Numbered from the stretch's first letter, positions 17,684-26,885 are shown. The stretch is DNA of 64,000 nt from Streptomyces chattanoogensis (GCF_001294335.1 NZ_LGKG01000152.1:62001-126000), one strand, 5' to 3'. The notes: generated by a model from the sequence alone, not told the origin. A program made the numbers and translations.

Positions 17684-18664
17684 CTAGCCGACGGAGCCGA
17701 TCACCGGGTAATGGTCGGAGAGGTTGGTGTAGGTGTAGTCCTTGCCCCAGCTGGAGACCGTCCAGGGCGCCGACTGCTCCTTGACCACGCCGTTCTGCCA
17801 GCCCGAGGGGCGGGCATGACCGTTGCGGTAGAGGACGTAGTCCAGGTCCTCGCGAGGATCGTCCGGGTAGCGGTACTTCGCGATGGAGTTCTCCTGGGTG
17901 TCGAAGGAGTACAGGTGGCCGGTGCGGCTGTCGGCCGGGGCCACGTCGGCGTTGCCGAGCAGCGCGCTGTACTCCTCGCTGTGCGAGTCGATGTTCAGGT
18001 CGCCGGCGAGCATGACCTCCTCGTCCGCCGGAATGTTCTTGGCGTCGAGGAAGGCATCGACCTCCTTGAGCTGCTTGGCGCGGTCGGCGGCCGCCTCGCC
18101 CGCCTTGCAGCCCGAGTCGGTGGACTGGGTGTGCGTGCCGACCACGTGCACCTTGGTGCCGTTCACGTCCAGCACCGCATAGACGAAGCCCTTGTTGGAA
18201 TAGGAGTCCGCACCGCAGGCGTCCTTGTAGATGTACTGCTCCTTGCGCAGGATCGGCCACTTGCTCAGCAGCGTCACCCCGCCGTCCTCCGGGGTGACGG
18301 TCGAGTAGGCGCCGCCGGTGGCGTCCCAGCCGTCCTTGCTGCGGCCGACGACCGGGGTCTGGTGCGGGTACTGCGCCGAGGCGTTGGACTTCAGGGCGTC
18401 GGAGGAGGAGTTGTCGAAGGCTTCCTGGAGGACGACGACGTCGTTGCCCTGGAAGAAGTCCGCGGCCGGAATCGCCTGCGCGCGGTGGTCCTGGCCCCAG
18501 TTGGGATACAGGTTCTTGCTCATCATGAAGACGTTGTAGGTGAGCACCTTCAGACGGGGCGTTTCGGCGGCCGACGCCGCGGGTGCTGCGGTGGTGAGGG
18601 CGACGGCGGCCAGGGCTGCGGCTATCGCGGCGGCCCGGGACGTGCGCAGCGCTGAGTGCGACAC
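17684..18664 (-). CDS. Secreted sphingomyelinase C (DNase I-like phosphodiesterase fold)
   Basis: This 326-residue protein has a signal peptide (about residues 1-33, ending AAPAASAAE). An endonuclease/exonuclease/phosphatase domain follows that tracks Bacillus sphingomyelinase C: LTYNVFMMSKNLYPNWGQ, VVVLQEAFDNSSSDAL with the metal-binding Glu, STVTPEDGGVTLLSKWPI, GTHTQSTDSGC, LAGDLNIDSHSEEY and a final YTNLSDHYPVIGSVG with the catalytic His. It would hydrolyse sphingomyelin or related phosphocholine lipids outside the cell to ceramide and phosphocholine. The GTG at 18664 follows GGGAG by five bases and starts directly at the signal peptide; an open frame continues upstream without support. 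A GlnR/PhoP-like dyad lies about 55 bases upstream. Confidence 0.9.
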   Translation of the reverse strand: MSHSALRTSRAAAIAAALAAVALTTAAPAASAAETPRLKVLTYNVFMMSKNLYPNWGQDHRAQAIPAADFFQGNDVVVLQEAFDNSSSDALKSNASAQYPHQTPVVGRSKDGWDATGGAYSTVTPEDGGVTLLSKWPILRKEQYIYKDACGADSYSNKGFVYAVLDVNGTKVHVVGTHTQSTDSGCKAGEAAADRAKQLKEVDAFLDAKNIPADEEVMLAGDLNIDSHSEEYSALLGNADVAPADSRTGHLYSFDTQENSIAKYRYPDDPREDLDYVLYRNGHARPSGWQNGVVKEQSAPWTVSSWGKDYTYTNLSDHYPVIGSVG

Positions 18665-18718
18665 GGGAACTCCCTGTGGGGTGGGGCGTGATCCGGTGAC
18701 GCTCATCCAATCAGCTGA

Positions 18719-18736
18719 GGTTACTTCGAGGTAACC
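18719..18736 (-). promoter_or_regulatory. GlnR/PhoP-type binding site upstream of sphingomyelinase
   Basis: GGTTAC-N6-GTAACC fits the GlnR element GTnAC-N6-GaAAC. It also reads on the minus strand as two 11-base units resembling PHO-box repeats (GTTACC and GTAACC against GTTCACC). It sits about 55 bases before the start codon. Confidence 0.5.
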
Positions 18737-18751
18737 ATCTGGGGGGAAGGA

Positions 18752-18790
18752 GATTGAGGGGAGGGAGACATCGGCGAGGATTGAGGGGAG
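18752..18790. repeat. Two 12-bp direct repeats
   Basis: GATTGAGGGGAG occurs at 18752-18763 and 18779-18790, 27 bases apart, in the divergent region between sphingomyelinase and the oxygenase gene. The remainder of this 300-base gap (18665-18969) shows no gene. Confidence 0.5.
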
Positions 18791-18969
18791 AGGCACCGGC
18801 CGCGGCCGTGGTCGAGGCGGCAGCCGCCGAACTGCGGCTCCGTGGGCGGGGGTTGGTGCCGCCGCCGCTGCGGATCGCTCCGGCCCTGTTCCCGGCGTAC
18901 CGGGACACCCCTCGACCGGGGACGGATCCCCGTGCCCGCCGGCCCTGGGGGAGCCCTGCGGGGAGTCGT

Positions 18970-19881
18970 ATGATGATTAACGGGATGAAATCAGAACGAA
19001 GCGCAATGCATTCCGAAGAACGAAGCGCGATGGCATCCGAGCGAACGGATCCGCTGCCCCCACCGCCCGGAGGGGTCCTCTGGTCGCTGGTCGGCGACAT
19101 CCGCATGCTGCTGACCCTGCCCGCCGCGCTGACCATGCAGGTCGCACACCCGGCAGTGGGCGCGGGCGTCGACGATCACTCCGTATTCCGCACCGACCCG
19201 TGGGGGCGCGGCGAGCGCTCCCTGGTCTCCCTCCAGATGTGGGTGTACGGCGGCGAGCAGGCCGCCGAGGAGGGGCGCCGGCTGCGGCGGCTGCACAAGA
19301 CCATCCAGGGCACCGATGCGCACGGCCGCAAATACCACGCGCTCAGCCCCGCCTACTACGCCTGGGTGCACGCCACCGGCTACCCCGTCTTCCGGCATGC
19401 GCAGCGCTACCTCGGCCGCCCCTTCACCGAGGCGCAGGAGCGGCAGCTGTACGCGGAGTGGCTGCAGGTCGGCCGGATCCTGGGCATCCACGACCGCGAT
19501 ATGCCGCAGACGATCGAGGAGTTCTGGCCCTACTACCGCAAGGTCCTTGACGAGGAACTCGAACAGAACACTGTGGTACGGGAGTTGATCGCACCCGAAG
19601 GGCCGATACCGGTGCCCGACCGGGGCCCGCGGTGGCTTCTGACGCTGCTCCGGCTGACGTGGCCCTGGGTCTCCCCACGCTTCGCCCGGCTGCGGCGCTT
19701 CGTCACCGTCGGGCTGATGCCACCGGACGCGCGGCGCGCCATCGGCCTGGAGTGGACCGATGAGCAGGAGCGCCGGCTGCGTCGCTTCGGACGGGTGGTG
19801 CGGGTGGTGGTCCCGGTGCTTCCGGAGCGGCTTCGCTATCTGCCGCTCGCGCGCCGGGCACGCCGGGCGGCGCGCGGCTGA
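18970..19881 (+). CDS. MpaB/latex-clearing-protein-like oxygenase (DUF2236)
   Basis: This 303-residue protein has the DUF2236 core: GGVLWSLVGDIRMLLTLPAALTMQVAHPAVGAGVDDHSVF, with the conserved His of the haem region, and a second conserved segment PAYYAWVHATGYPVFRHAQRYLGRPFT. Family members include rubber oxygenase Lcp and fungal MpaB, which cleave isoprenoid double bonds using a b-type haem. The start is one of several closely spaced ATGs (18970, 18973, 18985); GGGAG at 18961 favours the first two. Reading frame continues upstream but with no conserved sequence. Isoprenoid cleavage is only suggested by family. Confidence 0.82.
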   Translation: MMINGMKSERSAMHSEERSAMASERTDPLPPPPGGVLWSLVGDIRMLLTLPAALTMQVAHPAVGAGVDDHSVFRTDPWGRGERSLVSLQMWVYGGEQAAEEGRRLRRLHKTIQGTDAHGRKYHALSPAYYAWVHATGYPVFRHAQRYLGRPFTEAQERQLYAEWLQVGRILGIHDRDMPQTIEEFWPYYRKVLDEELEQNTVVRELIAPEGPIPVPDRGPRWLLTLLRLTWPWVSPRFARLRRFVTVGLMPPDARRAIGLEWTDEQERRLRRFGRVVRVVVPVLPERLRYLPLARRARRAARG

Positions 19882-19889
19882 CACAGCGG

Positions 19890-19920
19890 AGGGGCCGGGG
19901 ACGTCAAGCCCCCGGCCCCT
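19890..19920. terminator. Bidirectional terminator
   Basis: AGGGGCCGGGG and CCCCGGCCCCT (11-bp arms) lie just after the oxygenase stop, between convergent genes. Confidence 0.8.
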
Positions 19921-19945
19921 CACTCACTGCTCACTAAGCACCCAC

Positions 19946-21445
19946 TCAGTGCCCGTGCGCCTCGTGCACATGGTTCGTGGCCGCGATCGACTTCCACGAC
20001 TTCGGCTGCGCCACCGGCGCCTTCCGCGTGTCTATCGTGACGCCCTTGGCCGCCCCCACGGACGGCTTCGCGGCCTGGAACAGCCAGGTGTCGAAGAACT
20101 CGCCGAGCTTCTTCCCGGACTTCTTCTCCGCGAACTTCACAAAGTCGGCCACCGAGGCGTTGCCGTACTTGTTCTCCGTCGGCCAGGACTTCAGGAGACC
20201 GAAGAAGACCTTGTCACCGACCTTGTTACGGAGCGCCTGGAGGGCCAGCGCCCCACGGTCGTAGACCGCGATGTCGAACTGATTCTCCGCGCCGGGGTTG
20301 CCCGGCTTGACCTTCCAGAACGGGTCGTCGGCCGGGTGCTGCTGGTAGACGTAGTCGGCGAGCTCCTGCGCGGTGCCCTCGCCCTCCTTCTCCGACCACA
20401 GCCACTGGGAGTAGCGGGCGAAGCCCTCGTGGACCCAGATGTCCTTCCAGTCCTTGAGGGACACGCTGTCGCCGTACCACTGGTGTGCCAGCTCGTGCAC
20501 GACCACGGAGACGTTGGCGCCCTTGTCGAACGCCTTCGATCCGTAGAACGGGCGGGTCTGGGTCTCCAGCGCGTACCCGGCCGGTACGTTCGGCACGTAG
20601 CCGCCCAGCGCGTTGAAGGGGTAGGGGCCGAAGATGCCCTCCTCCCACTCCACGACCTCGGCCGTGCGCTCGATGCTGGCCTTCGCCGCGCCCGCGTTGC
20701 TGCCCAGGTCCTTGCTGACGGCGTTGATGACCGGCAGGCCGTTGGCGGTGGTGTCCTTGGTGATGTCGAACTTGCCGACCGCGAGCGTGGTCAGATACGT
20801 CGACTGCGGCTTGTCCGAGCGCCAGTTGTAGCGCGTCCAGCCGAGCTTGGAGGTCTCGGACAGCAGCACACCGTTGCTGAGCGCCTGGGTGCCGTCCGGG
20901 ACCGCCACCGAGATGTCGTACGTCGCCTTGTCGGTGGGGTGGTCATTGCTCGGGTACCACCACACGGCGGCGTCCGGCTCCTGCGCCACCACACCGCCGT
21001 CGGGCGTACGCGCCCAGCCGGAGTATCCGTCGATCTTCACCTCGGAGGGCTTGCCCGCATAGCGGACCACGACGGTGATCTGCTTGCCCTTCTCCAGCGG
21101 TGCGGCCGGAGTGACCTCCAGCTCGTGCTTGCCGGAGGTGGTGAAGGCGGCCTTCTTGCCGTTGACCCGGATCTCGCTGACCTTGAGGCCGAAGTCCAGG
21201 TTGAAGCGGGAGAGGTCCTGGGTGGTCGTGGCGAGCAGGGTCGCCGTGCCCTCCAGGAGATCCGTCTTCGGCTGGTACTTGAGCCGCAGGTCGTAGTGGG
21301 ACACGTCGTACCCGCCGTTTCCGCTCTGCGGGTAGTAGCTGTCGCCCACCCCCGGCGCCCCGGGTTCGAAGCTGGCAGCCGATGCCGGGATCGCCAGCAG
21401 CAGGCTGAGCACGGCCGCACCCGGGACGATAAGTCTGTGACGCAC
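19946..21445 (-). CDS. Secreted M1 family metallopeptidase
   Basis: This 499-residue zinc aminopeptidase has a signal peptide ending near PASAASFEPG (about residue 25). It shows the M1 fold with the zinc motif VVHELAHQWYGD (HExxH) and the third ligand Glu in WVHEGFARYSQWLW. The exopeptidase loop reads YALETQ in place of the classical GAMEN, as in actinobacterial secreted members. It removes N-terminal residues from extracellular peptides. The GTG at 21445 follows GGAGGA. The frame reaches 21517 but only the inner start gives a signal peptide. Two further secreted peptidases follow divergently, forming a protein-degradation neighbourhood. Confidence 0.9.
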   Translation of the reverse strand: MRHRLIVPGAAVLSLLLAIPASAASFEPGAPGVGDSYYPQSGNGGYDVSHYDLRLKYQPKTDLLEGTATLLATTTQDLSRFNLDFGLKVSEIRVNGKKAAFTTSGKHELEVTPAAPLEKGKQITVVVRYAGKPSEVKIDGYSGWARTPDGGVVAQEPDAAVWWYPSNDHPTDKATYDISVAVPDGTQALSNGVLLSETSKLGWTRYNWRSDKPQSTYLTTLAVGKFDITKDTTANGLPVINAVSKDLGSNAGAAKASIERTAEVVEWEEGIFGPYPFNALGGYVPNVPAGYALETQTRPFYGSKAFDKGANVSVVVHELAHQWYGDSVSLKDWKDIWVHEGFARYSQWLWSEKEGEGTAQELADYVYQQHPADDPFWKVKPGNPGAENQFDIAVYDRGALALQALRNKVGDKVFFGLLKSWPTENKYGNASVADFVKFAEKKSGKKLGEFFDTWLFQAAKPSVGAAKGVTIDTRKAPVAQPKSWKSIAATNHVHEAHGH

Positions 21446-21650
21446 GAGTCCTCCAAGTCGGTGGGGAGAGGGATCTCTTGGGCCCTGATTCCGGGACCCC
21501 CTGTACGGGACCCCCATGTACGCGACCCTATGTACTCATCATGGTCATCGTCATGTCCATGGCCGCATCCGACACATGACCGACATCTCATGGACACGGA
21601 CCCGCAAGGCCCCCTTCTGTACGGGAGTTGACCCGCGCTACCGTCCGCCC

Positions 21651-23624
21651 GTGACCATACGTGCGCGGAAACCCCGCATCCCTTGGAAAGTCTTCGCATG
21701 GGCGGCCACCGTCGCCCTGTTGCCCCTGCTCATCAGCCCGAACGCGGGCGCTGCCGCGGCGTCTTCGGCGCCCGGCGGGAGCAGACCCGTGTACTCCTAC
21801 GACCATGCGATCCGCGAGACGGTCTGGGTGGACACCCGGCTGGACGGCGACACGGACGGCAGGACCGACCGGGTCGCCGTCGACATTGTGCGGCCCCGCG
21901 AACCCGCCCAGCAGGGCCGCCGCATACCGGTGATCATGGACGCCAGTCCTTACTACTCCTGCTGCGGACGCGGTAACGAGAGCCAGAAGAAGACCTACGA
22001 CGACAAGGGCCGCCCGGTCCAGTTCCCCCTTTTCTATGACAACTACTTCGTGCCGCGCGGCTATGCGACCGTGCTGGTCGATCTGGCGGGCACCAACCGC
22101 TCGGACGGCTGCATCGACATCGGCGGACGCTCCGACATCCAGTCGGCGAAGGCCGTGGTCGACTGGCTGGGCGGCAGAGGGCGCGCCTATTCCGCCCGTA
22201 CGGGAGGCAGACCCGTCGCCGCCGGCTGGTCCAACGGCAGCACCGGGATGATCGGCAAGAGCTGGGACGGCACCATCGCCAACGGCGTCGCGGCCACCGG
22301 GGTCAAGGGCCTCAAGACCATCGTCCCGATAGCCGGGATCTCCTCCTGGTACGACTACTACTTCGCCAAGGGCGCCCCGCTCTACGACTCCGGCCCCGAC
22401 ACGCTCGCGAAGGCGGTCGAGAGCCCCGAGGCGCAGAAACGTTGCGGCGCCGTACAGAAGAAGCTGGTCGACGGGGCACCCCGGACCGGGGACTGGACGG
22501 ATCTGTGGACCGAGCGCGACTACGTCCGCGCCGCGGGCAAGGTCCGCGCCAGCGTCTTCATGGTCCACGGGATGCAGGACCTCAACGTCCGCACCCGGCA
22601 CGCCGGACAGTGGTGGGACGCGCTCGCCCGGCACGGCGTCGAGCGGAAGGTCTGGCTGTCCCAGACCGGGCATGTGGACCCGTTCGACTACCGGCGTGGC
22701 GCATGGGTGGAAACCCTGCACCGGTGGTTCGACCACTATCTGATGGGCTACGACAACGGCATCCAGCGCGAGCCGATGGCGGACATCGAGCGGGCCCCCG
22801 ACAAGTGGTCCACCGATGCCCGGTGGCCCGCGGCCGGTACGGCGGCGACCACCCTGCGGCCCCGCAACGGCACCACCCCGGGCGTCGGCGTCCTGGGCAG
22901 CAAGCCCGCACCGCACGGCGCGACCGCGGCCTTCACCGACGACCCGAAGCTCAGTGAGGCCGACTGGGCCGCGGCCATCGATCAACCGACGCCCGCCAAG
23001 GCCGGGTTCACCACCGGCCCGCTGTCCGCACCGCTGCGGCTGTCCGGCTCCGGCAAGGTGACCGTCACCGCCACCCCGAGCACCTCGACCGCGCATCTGT
23101 CCGCCGTCCTGGTGGATCTCGGCCCGGACACCATCCGCAATTACGGGGCCGAAGGCGAGGGGATCAGCACCCTCACCCAGCGCACCTGCTGGGGCGCCGG
23201 CACCAAGGGCGACACCGGCTGCTTCAAGAAGACCGCCGCCGACACCCAGAAGGTGGCAGGCACCGTCTTCAGCCGCGGCTGGGCCGACCTCGGCAATTAC
23301 GCGGACGAGCACAAGGGCCGCCCGCTCACCCCGGGCAAGCCGTACACGATCACCCTGGACCTGGCCGCGAGCGATCACATCGTGCCCGCCGGCCACCGTC
23401 TCGCGCTGATCGTCGCCGGGACCGACGCGGGCCTGATCGACCCGCCGTCGTCCAGGCCGAAGCTGACCCTCGATCTGGCGCGTACCGCCGCCGAGCTGCC
23501 GCTGGTCGGCGGCGCCCCGGCGTTCGCCCGCGCCACGGCGGGCGCCGCGCCGCACCCCGCCGGCGCACGGCTGGACGGAATCGTCCCGCCGCGCACGATC
23601 AGCCGCATCCCGTCCGCGGGATGA
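21651..23624 (+). CDS. Secreted Xaa-Pro dipeptidyl-peptidase (S15)
   Basis: This 657-residue serine peptidase has a hydrophobic export signal (about residues 13-35, ending SPNAGAAAA). The alpha/beta-hydrolase core carries the nucleophile region GKSWDGTIANGVA near residue 205, the acid in VHGMQDLNVRTRH and the His in QTGHVDPFDYR. A C-terminal jelly-roll domain runs from about residue 420. It releases X-Pro dipeptides and is related to CocE. The GTG at 21651 gives the shortest N-terminus that still carries the signal. It lacks a ribosome site, and TACCGT seven bases upstream hints at a leaderless start. Upstream in-frame ATGs remain possible. Confidence 0.85.
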   Translation: MTIRARKPRIPWKVFAWAATVALLPLLISPNAGAAAASSAPGGSRPVYSYDHAIRETVWVDTRLDGDTDGRTDRVAVDIVRPREPAQQGRRIPVIMDASPYYSCCGRGNESQKKTYDDKGRPVQFPLFYDNYFVPRGYATVLVDLAGTNRSDGCIDIGGRSDIQSAKAVVDWLGGRGRAYSARTGGRPVAAGWSNGSTGMIGKSWDGTIANGVAATGVKGLKTIVPIAGISSWYDYYFAKGAPLYDSGPDTLAKAVESPEAQKRCGAVQKKLVDGAPRTGDWTDLWTERDYVRAAGKVRASVFMVHGMQDLNVRTRHAGQWWDALARHGVERKVWLSQTGHVDPFDYRRGAWVETLHRWFDHYLMGYDNGIQREPMADIERAPDKWSTDARWPAAGTAATTLRPRNGTTPGVGVLGSKPAPHGATAAFTDDPKLSEADWAAAIDQPTPAKAGFTTGPLSAPLRLSGSGKVTVTATPSTSTAHLSAVLVDLGPDTIRNYGAEGEGISTLTQRTCWGAGTKGDTGCFKKTAADTQKVAGTVFSRGWADLGNYADEHKGRPLTPGKPYTITLDLAASDHIVPAGHRLALIVAGTDAGLIDPPSSRPKLTLDLARTAAELPLVGGAPAFARATAGAAPHPAGARLDGIVPPRTISRIPSAG

Positions 23625-23630
23625 CCGGCC

Positions 23631-23660
23631 GGGGGCCGCCCCCACCCCCGGGCGGCCCCC
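23631..23660 (+). terminator. Terminator after the S15 peptidase
   Basis: GGGGGCCGCCC and GGGCGGCCCCC (11-bp arms, 8-nt loop) start six bases after the stop codon. Confidence 0.8.
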
Positions 23661-23696
23661 TTCCCGCAACCCCTCGATCCAAGGGAGGCACCCCCC

Positions 23697-25025
23697 GTGA
23701 GACACCACTCCCGCAGCTTCGCTCTCGGTGCACTGGCCGTCGGAATGCTGGCCACCCTCGCCACGGCGCTGCCCGTCGCACCCGCCGACGCGGCCGGCTC
23801 GCACCTCCCCCGTACGGGCTTCGAGACCAGCCACGGAGCCCGCTGGACCAGTCAGCCGGAGGAACGGTCCTTCCTCGCCGCCGTCGACCGTGCCACCCCC
23901 CGGGTACGGATCGACCGCATCGGCACCACCGGACAGGGCCGCCCGCTCCAGCTCGTACGGATCGGCGCCCCGGCCCCCGAGCGTCCGCAGGACGTCCGAC
24001 GTGGGACGTCCCTCCTCCTCATCTGCTCCCAGCACGGCGACGAACCCGCCGGACGCGAGGCCTGTCTCACCACCGTCCGCGATCTCGCCTACGCCAAGGA
24101 CCGGGCGACCCGCCGCTTCCTGGAACGCACCAGCGTGCTGGTCGTACCGACCGCCAACCCCGACGGCCGGGCGGCGGACACCCGGGAGAACTCCGACGGC
24201 AGCGACATCAACCGCGACCACCTCGCCCTGCGGACGCCCGAGGCCCGTGCGATCGCCGCCGTGATCCGCGACTACCGCCCCGACACCATCTACGACCTGC
24301 ACGAATACAGCCCCACCGCCCCGTACTACAGCAAGGACCTGCTGTCGCTGTGGCCGCGCAACCTCAACACGGCGGACGCGGTGCACCGCGAGTCCACGGC
24401 CCTGTCGAAGGAATTCGTCGAACCCGCTGTCCGGAAGGACGGCTTCAGCACCGGGGTCTACGGCATCTGGACCGACCCGGTGACCGGCGACCCCGTCAAG
24501 CAGGTGGCGGGCGACGGCCAGGAGCGGATCCTGCGCAACACGGCGGGGGTGAAGGGCTCGGTCGGACTGCTCGTCGAGACCCGGACCGATGCCCTCACCG
24601 ACGCGGAGAAGGCCGATCCCGCGGTCAACAACCGGAGGCGAGTGATCTCCCAACTGGCCGCACTGAAGGGAGCATTCACATTCCTCGACCGGCACCGTGC
24701 GCGCATCGAGGCGGCCACCACGAGTGCCCGCCTCGCCGGATACACCGATCGCGGGCCGGTCTACCTCGGCGGTGCCGACAACGAACCCGCCACGGATGAG
24801 CAGGTGTTGTCCGACCCGCCGTGCGCATACCGCCTCGACGCCGACCGCTTCGGCGAGGTCAGGGACGAACTCGCCCTGCACGGCGTCAGATGGCGGTGGG
24901 ACGGCGACGGAGGCGCGGTCGTACCCCTCCGTCAGTCGGAGCGGAACCTCATCCCGCTGCTGTTGGACCAACGGGCCGCATATCACCTTACGGTCGCGAC
25001 GCCGGTGGACGTCTGTGACCTGTGA
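23697..25025 (+). CDS. Secreted M14 family zinc carboxypeptidase
   Basis: This 442-residue protein has a signal peptide (about residues 1-32, ending PADAAGS). The M14 domain shows zinc ligands in SQHGDEPAGREA and YDLHEYSPTAP, the ANPDGRAADTRENSDGSDINRDH loop seen in deacylase-like members, and the catalytic Glu in LLVETRTDAL. It would trim C-terminal residues, or peptidoglycan-type substrates, outside the cell. GTG at 23697 follows AAGGGAGG. A GACGTC repeat copy lies in frame at 23988-24013 and adds the peptide QDVRRGTS directly before the conserved zinc-binding strand. Confidence 0.88.
   Translation: MRHHSRSFALGALAVGMLATLATALPVAPADAAGSHLPRTGFETSHGARWTSQPEERSFLAAVDRATPRVRIDRIGTTGQGRPLQLVRIGAPAPERPQDVRRGTSLLLICSQHGDEPAGREACLTTVRDLAYAKDRATRRFLERTSVLVVPTANPDGRAADTRENSDGSDINRDHLALRTPEARAIAAVIRDYRPDTIYDLHEYSPTAPYYSKDLLSLWPRNLNTADAVHRESTALSKEFVEPAVRKDGFSTGVYGIWTDPVTGDPVKQVAGDGQERILRNTAGVKGSVGLLVETRTDALTDAEKADPAVNNRRRVISQLAALKGAFTFLDRHRARIEAATTSARLAGYTDRGPVYLGGADNEPATDEQVLSDPPCAYRLDADRFGEVRDELALHGVRWRWDGDGGAVVPLRQSERNLIPLLLDQRAAYHLTVATPVDVCDL
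23988..24013. repeat. GACGTC repeat copy inside the M14 gene
   Basis: GGACGTCCGACGTGGGACGT carries three ACGT cores. It is in frame and falls just before a conserved strand of the enzyme. Confidence 0.55.
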
Positions 25026-25069
25026 TAGGGGGTAACTGGTAGGAAAAATATGGCCAGTTGAAAGAGCCC

Positions 25070-25130
25070 GGAAAGCCAGACGGCCAGACGGCCAGCAGGC
25101 CAGCAGGTCGGACGGCCGGAAGGGCCGGAA
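25070..25130. repeat. Degenerate GGCCAGACGGCCAGCA tandem repeat
   Basis: Several copies of GGCCAGAC/GGCCAGCA lie between the M14 gene and the BCCT start. The role is unknown; they replace any clear promoter. Confidence 0.5.
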
Positions 25131-25139
25131 AGGTCAACA

Positions 25140-26885
25140 GTGTCGGACACAGTCAACGAAAAAGGAGGCGGAGGCGGCTCGCCGCCCGTGGCGGAGCCGC
25201 CCGGAACCCCTCGGGAAGCGTCCCCGCAGACCGACCGCGTGGTCTTCGGCGTCACCGCCCTGCTCACCCTGGCGTTCATCGCCTGGGGAGCGGGGTCCAC
25301 CGCATCGCTCAAGAACGTCTCGACGTCGATGCTGCACTGGGTGATCGACAACGGCGGCTGGGCCTTCGTGCTCGCCGCCTCCGGTTTCGTCATCTTCGCC
25401 ATCTGGCTGGCCGTCAGCAAATACGGCCGGATCACGCTCGGCAAGGAGGGCGAGCAGCCCGAGTTCCGCACGGTGTCCTGGGTCGCGATGATGTTCAGCG
25501 CGGGCATGGGCATCGGCCTGATGTTCTACGGCGTCAGCGAACCCCTGGGGCACTTCGTCAAGCCGCCGCCGGGGACCGCCCCCGAGGACGCCGCCCAGGC
25601 GATGGACACGGCGCTGGCCACCACGCTGTTCCACTGGACGCTGCACCCCTGGGCGATCTACGCGGTCGTGGGGCTGGCCATCGCGTACAGCTGCTTCCGG
25701 CGGGGGAGACGGCAGACGATCAGCGCGGTGTTCACGCCCCTCATCGGCAAGCGGCGGGCAAACGGCTGGGGCGGCCAGGTCATCGACATCCTGGCCATCT
25801 TCGCCACCCTCTTCGGATCCGCGGCCTCGCTCGGCCTCGGCGCCCTGCAGATCGGCAGCGGCATCAAGGTGCTGGGCTGGATGGACAGCGTCAGCACCAC
25901 CCTGCTGGTCATCATCATCACCGTCCTGACCATCGCCTTCATCCTGTCCGCGGTCTCCGGCATCGCCAAGGGCGTCCAGATGCTGTCCAACATCAACATG
26001 GTGCTGGCGCTGATCCTGGCGGTCTTCGTCTTCGTCGTCGGACCGACCGTGCTCATCCTCAACCTGGTGCCGACCTCCATCGGCTCCTTCCTCGGTGAAC
26101 TGCCGCAGCTGGCGGGCCGCACGGAGGCGAGCAGCGGCAGCGATGTGGGCGGCTGGCTGCGCAGCTGGACCGTCTTCTACTGGGCGTGGTGGATCTCCTG
26201 GACGCCCTTCGTGGGCATGTTCATCGCCCGGATCAGCCGCGGCCGGACGATCCGTCAGTTCATCGGCGGCGTGATTCTCGTGCCGAGCGTGGTCAGCCTG
26301 GTCTGGTTCGCGGTCTTCGGCGGTTCGGCCATGAAGCTGCAGCACGCGGGGCGGCTGAACGGCTCGACCACCTCGGAGGGGCAGCTCTTCGATGTGCTGC
26401 ACCAGTATCCGGTCGCGACCGTCACCAGCATCCTGGTGATGATCCTGGTCGGCATCTTCTTCGTCTCGGGCGCCGACGCCGCCTCCATCGTCATGGGCAC
26501 CCTCTCCCAGAAGGGAACCTTCGAGCCCACCCGCCTCGTTGTGGTCTTCTGGGGGGTCGTGACCGGCGCGGTCGCCGCGATCATGCTGCTCATCGGCGGC
26601 GGCTCGGGCGACGCCCTGACCGGACTGCAGAATCTGACGATCCTGGTCGCGGTGCCGTTCATGGTCGTGATGATCGCCATGTGCTGGGCGCTGCTGCGGG
26701 ATCTGCGCAGCGATCCGCTGATCGTACGGGGGCAGAAGGGCGAGGAAGCCGTCGAGATGGCCGTGATCGCGGGCCATGAGCAGTACGACGGGGACTTCGA
26801 GTTCCGGATCGGGCCGGGGAACGGCAACGGGAAGGGGAACGAGTCCGGCCGCGAGGATTCCGCGGACGCCGAGCCGGAGCAGTGA
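25140..26885 (+). CDS. BCCT family transporter (betaine/choline/carnitine type)
   Basis: This 581-residue membrane protein has twelve spans and the family signatures MMFSAGMGIGLMFYGVSEPLGHF and YWAWWISWTPFVGMFIARISRGRTIRQF. A charged C-terminal tail of about 70 residues may sense osmotic state, as in BetP. It imports quaternary ammonium compounds with sodium or protons. The start is GTG at 25140 with AAAGG upstream. The sphingomyelinase at 17.7 kb would release phosphocholine, so a shared choline theme is possible, but the two genes are 7 kb apart. Confidence 0.92.
   Translation: MSDTVNEKGGGGGSPPVAEPPGTPREASPQTDRVVFGVTALLTLAFIAWGAGSTASLKNVSTSMLHWVIDNGGWAFVLAASGFVIFAIWLAVSKYGRITLGKEGEQPEFRTVSWVAMMFSAGMGIGLMFYGVSEPLGHFVKPPPGTAPEDAAQAMDTALATTLFHWTLHPWAIYAVVGLAIAYSCFRRGRRQTISAVFTPLIGKRRANGWGGQVIDILAIFATLFGSAASLGLGALQIGSGIKVLGWMDSVSTTLLVIIITVLTIAFILSAVSGIAKGVQMLSNINMVLALILAVFVFVVGPTVLILNLVPTSIGSFLGELPQLAGRTEASSGSDVGGWLRSWTVFYWAWWISWTPFVGMFIARISRGRTIRQFIGGVILVPSVVSLVWFAVFGGSAMKLQHAGRLNGSTTSEGQLFDVLHQYPVATVTSILVMILVGIFFVSGADAASIVMGTLSQKGTFEPTRLVVVFWGVVTGAVAAIMLLIGGGSGDALTGLQNLTILVAVPFMVVMIAMCWALLRDLRSDPLIVRGQKGEEAVEMAVIAGHEQYDGDFEFRIGPGNGNGKGNESGREDSADAEPEQ

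Noticed and set aside
18754..18969. N-terminal extension of the MpaB-family oxygenase
   Set aside because: The added 72 residues are Arg/Pro/Ala-rich without conservation, and GGGAG precedes ATG 18970.
21588..24986. Open frame of over 1,100 codons on the minus strand opposite the S15 and M14 peptidases
   Set aside because: Low-complexity Gly/Val/Asp/Arg composition without domains; it is the shadow of the two secreted peptidases.
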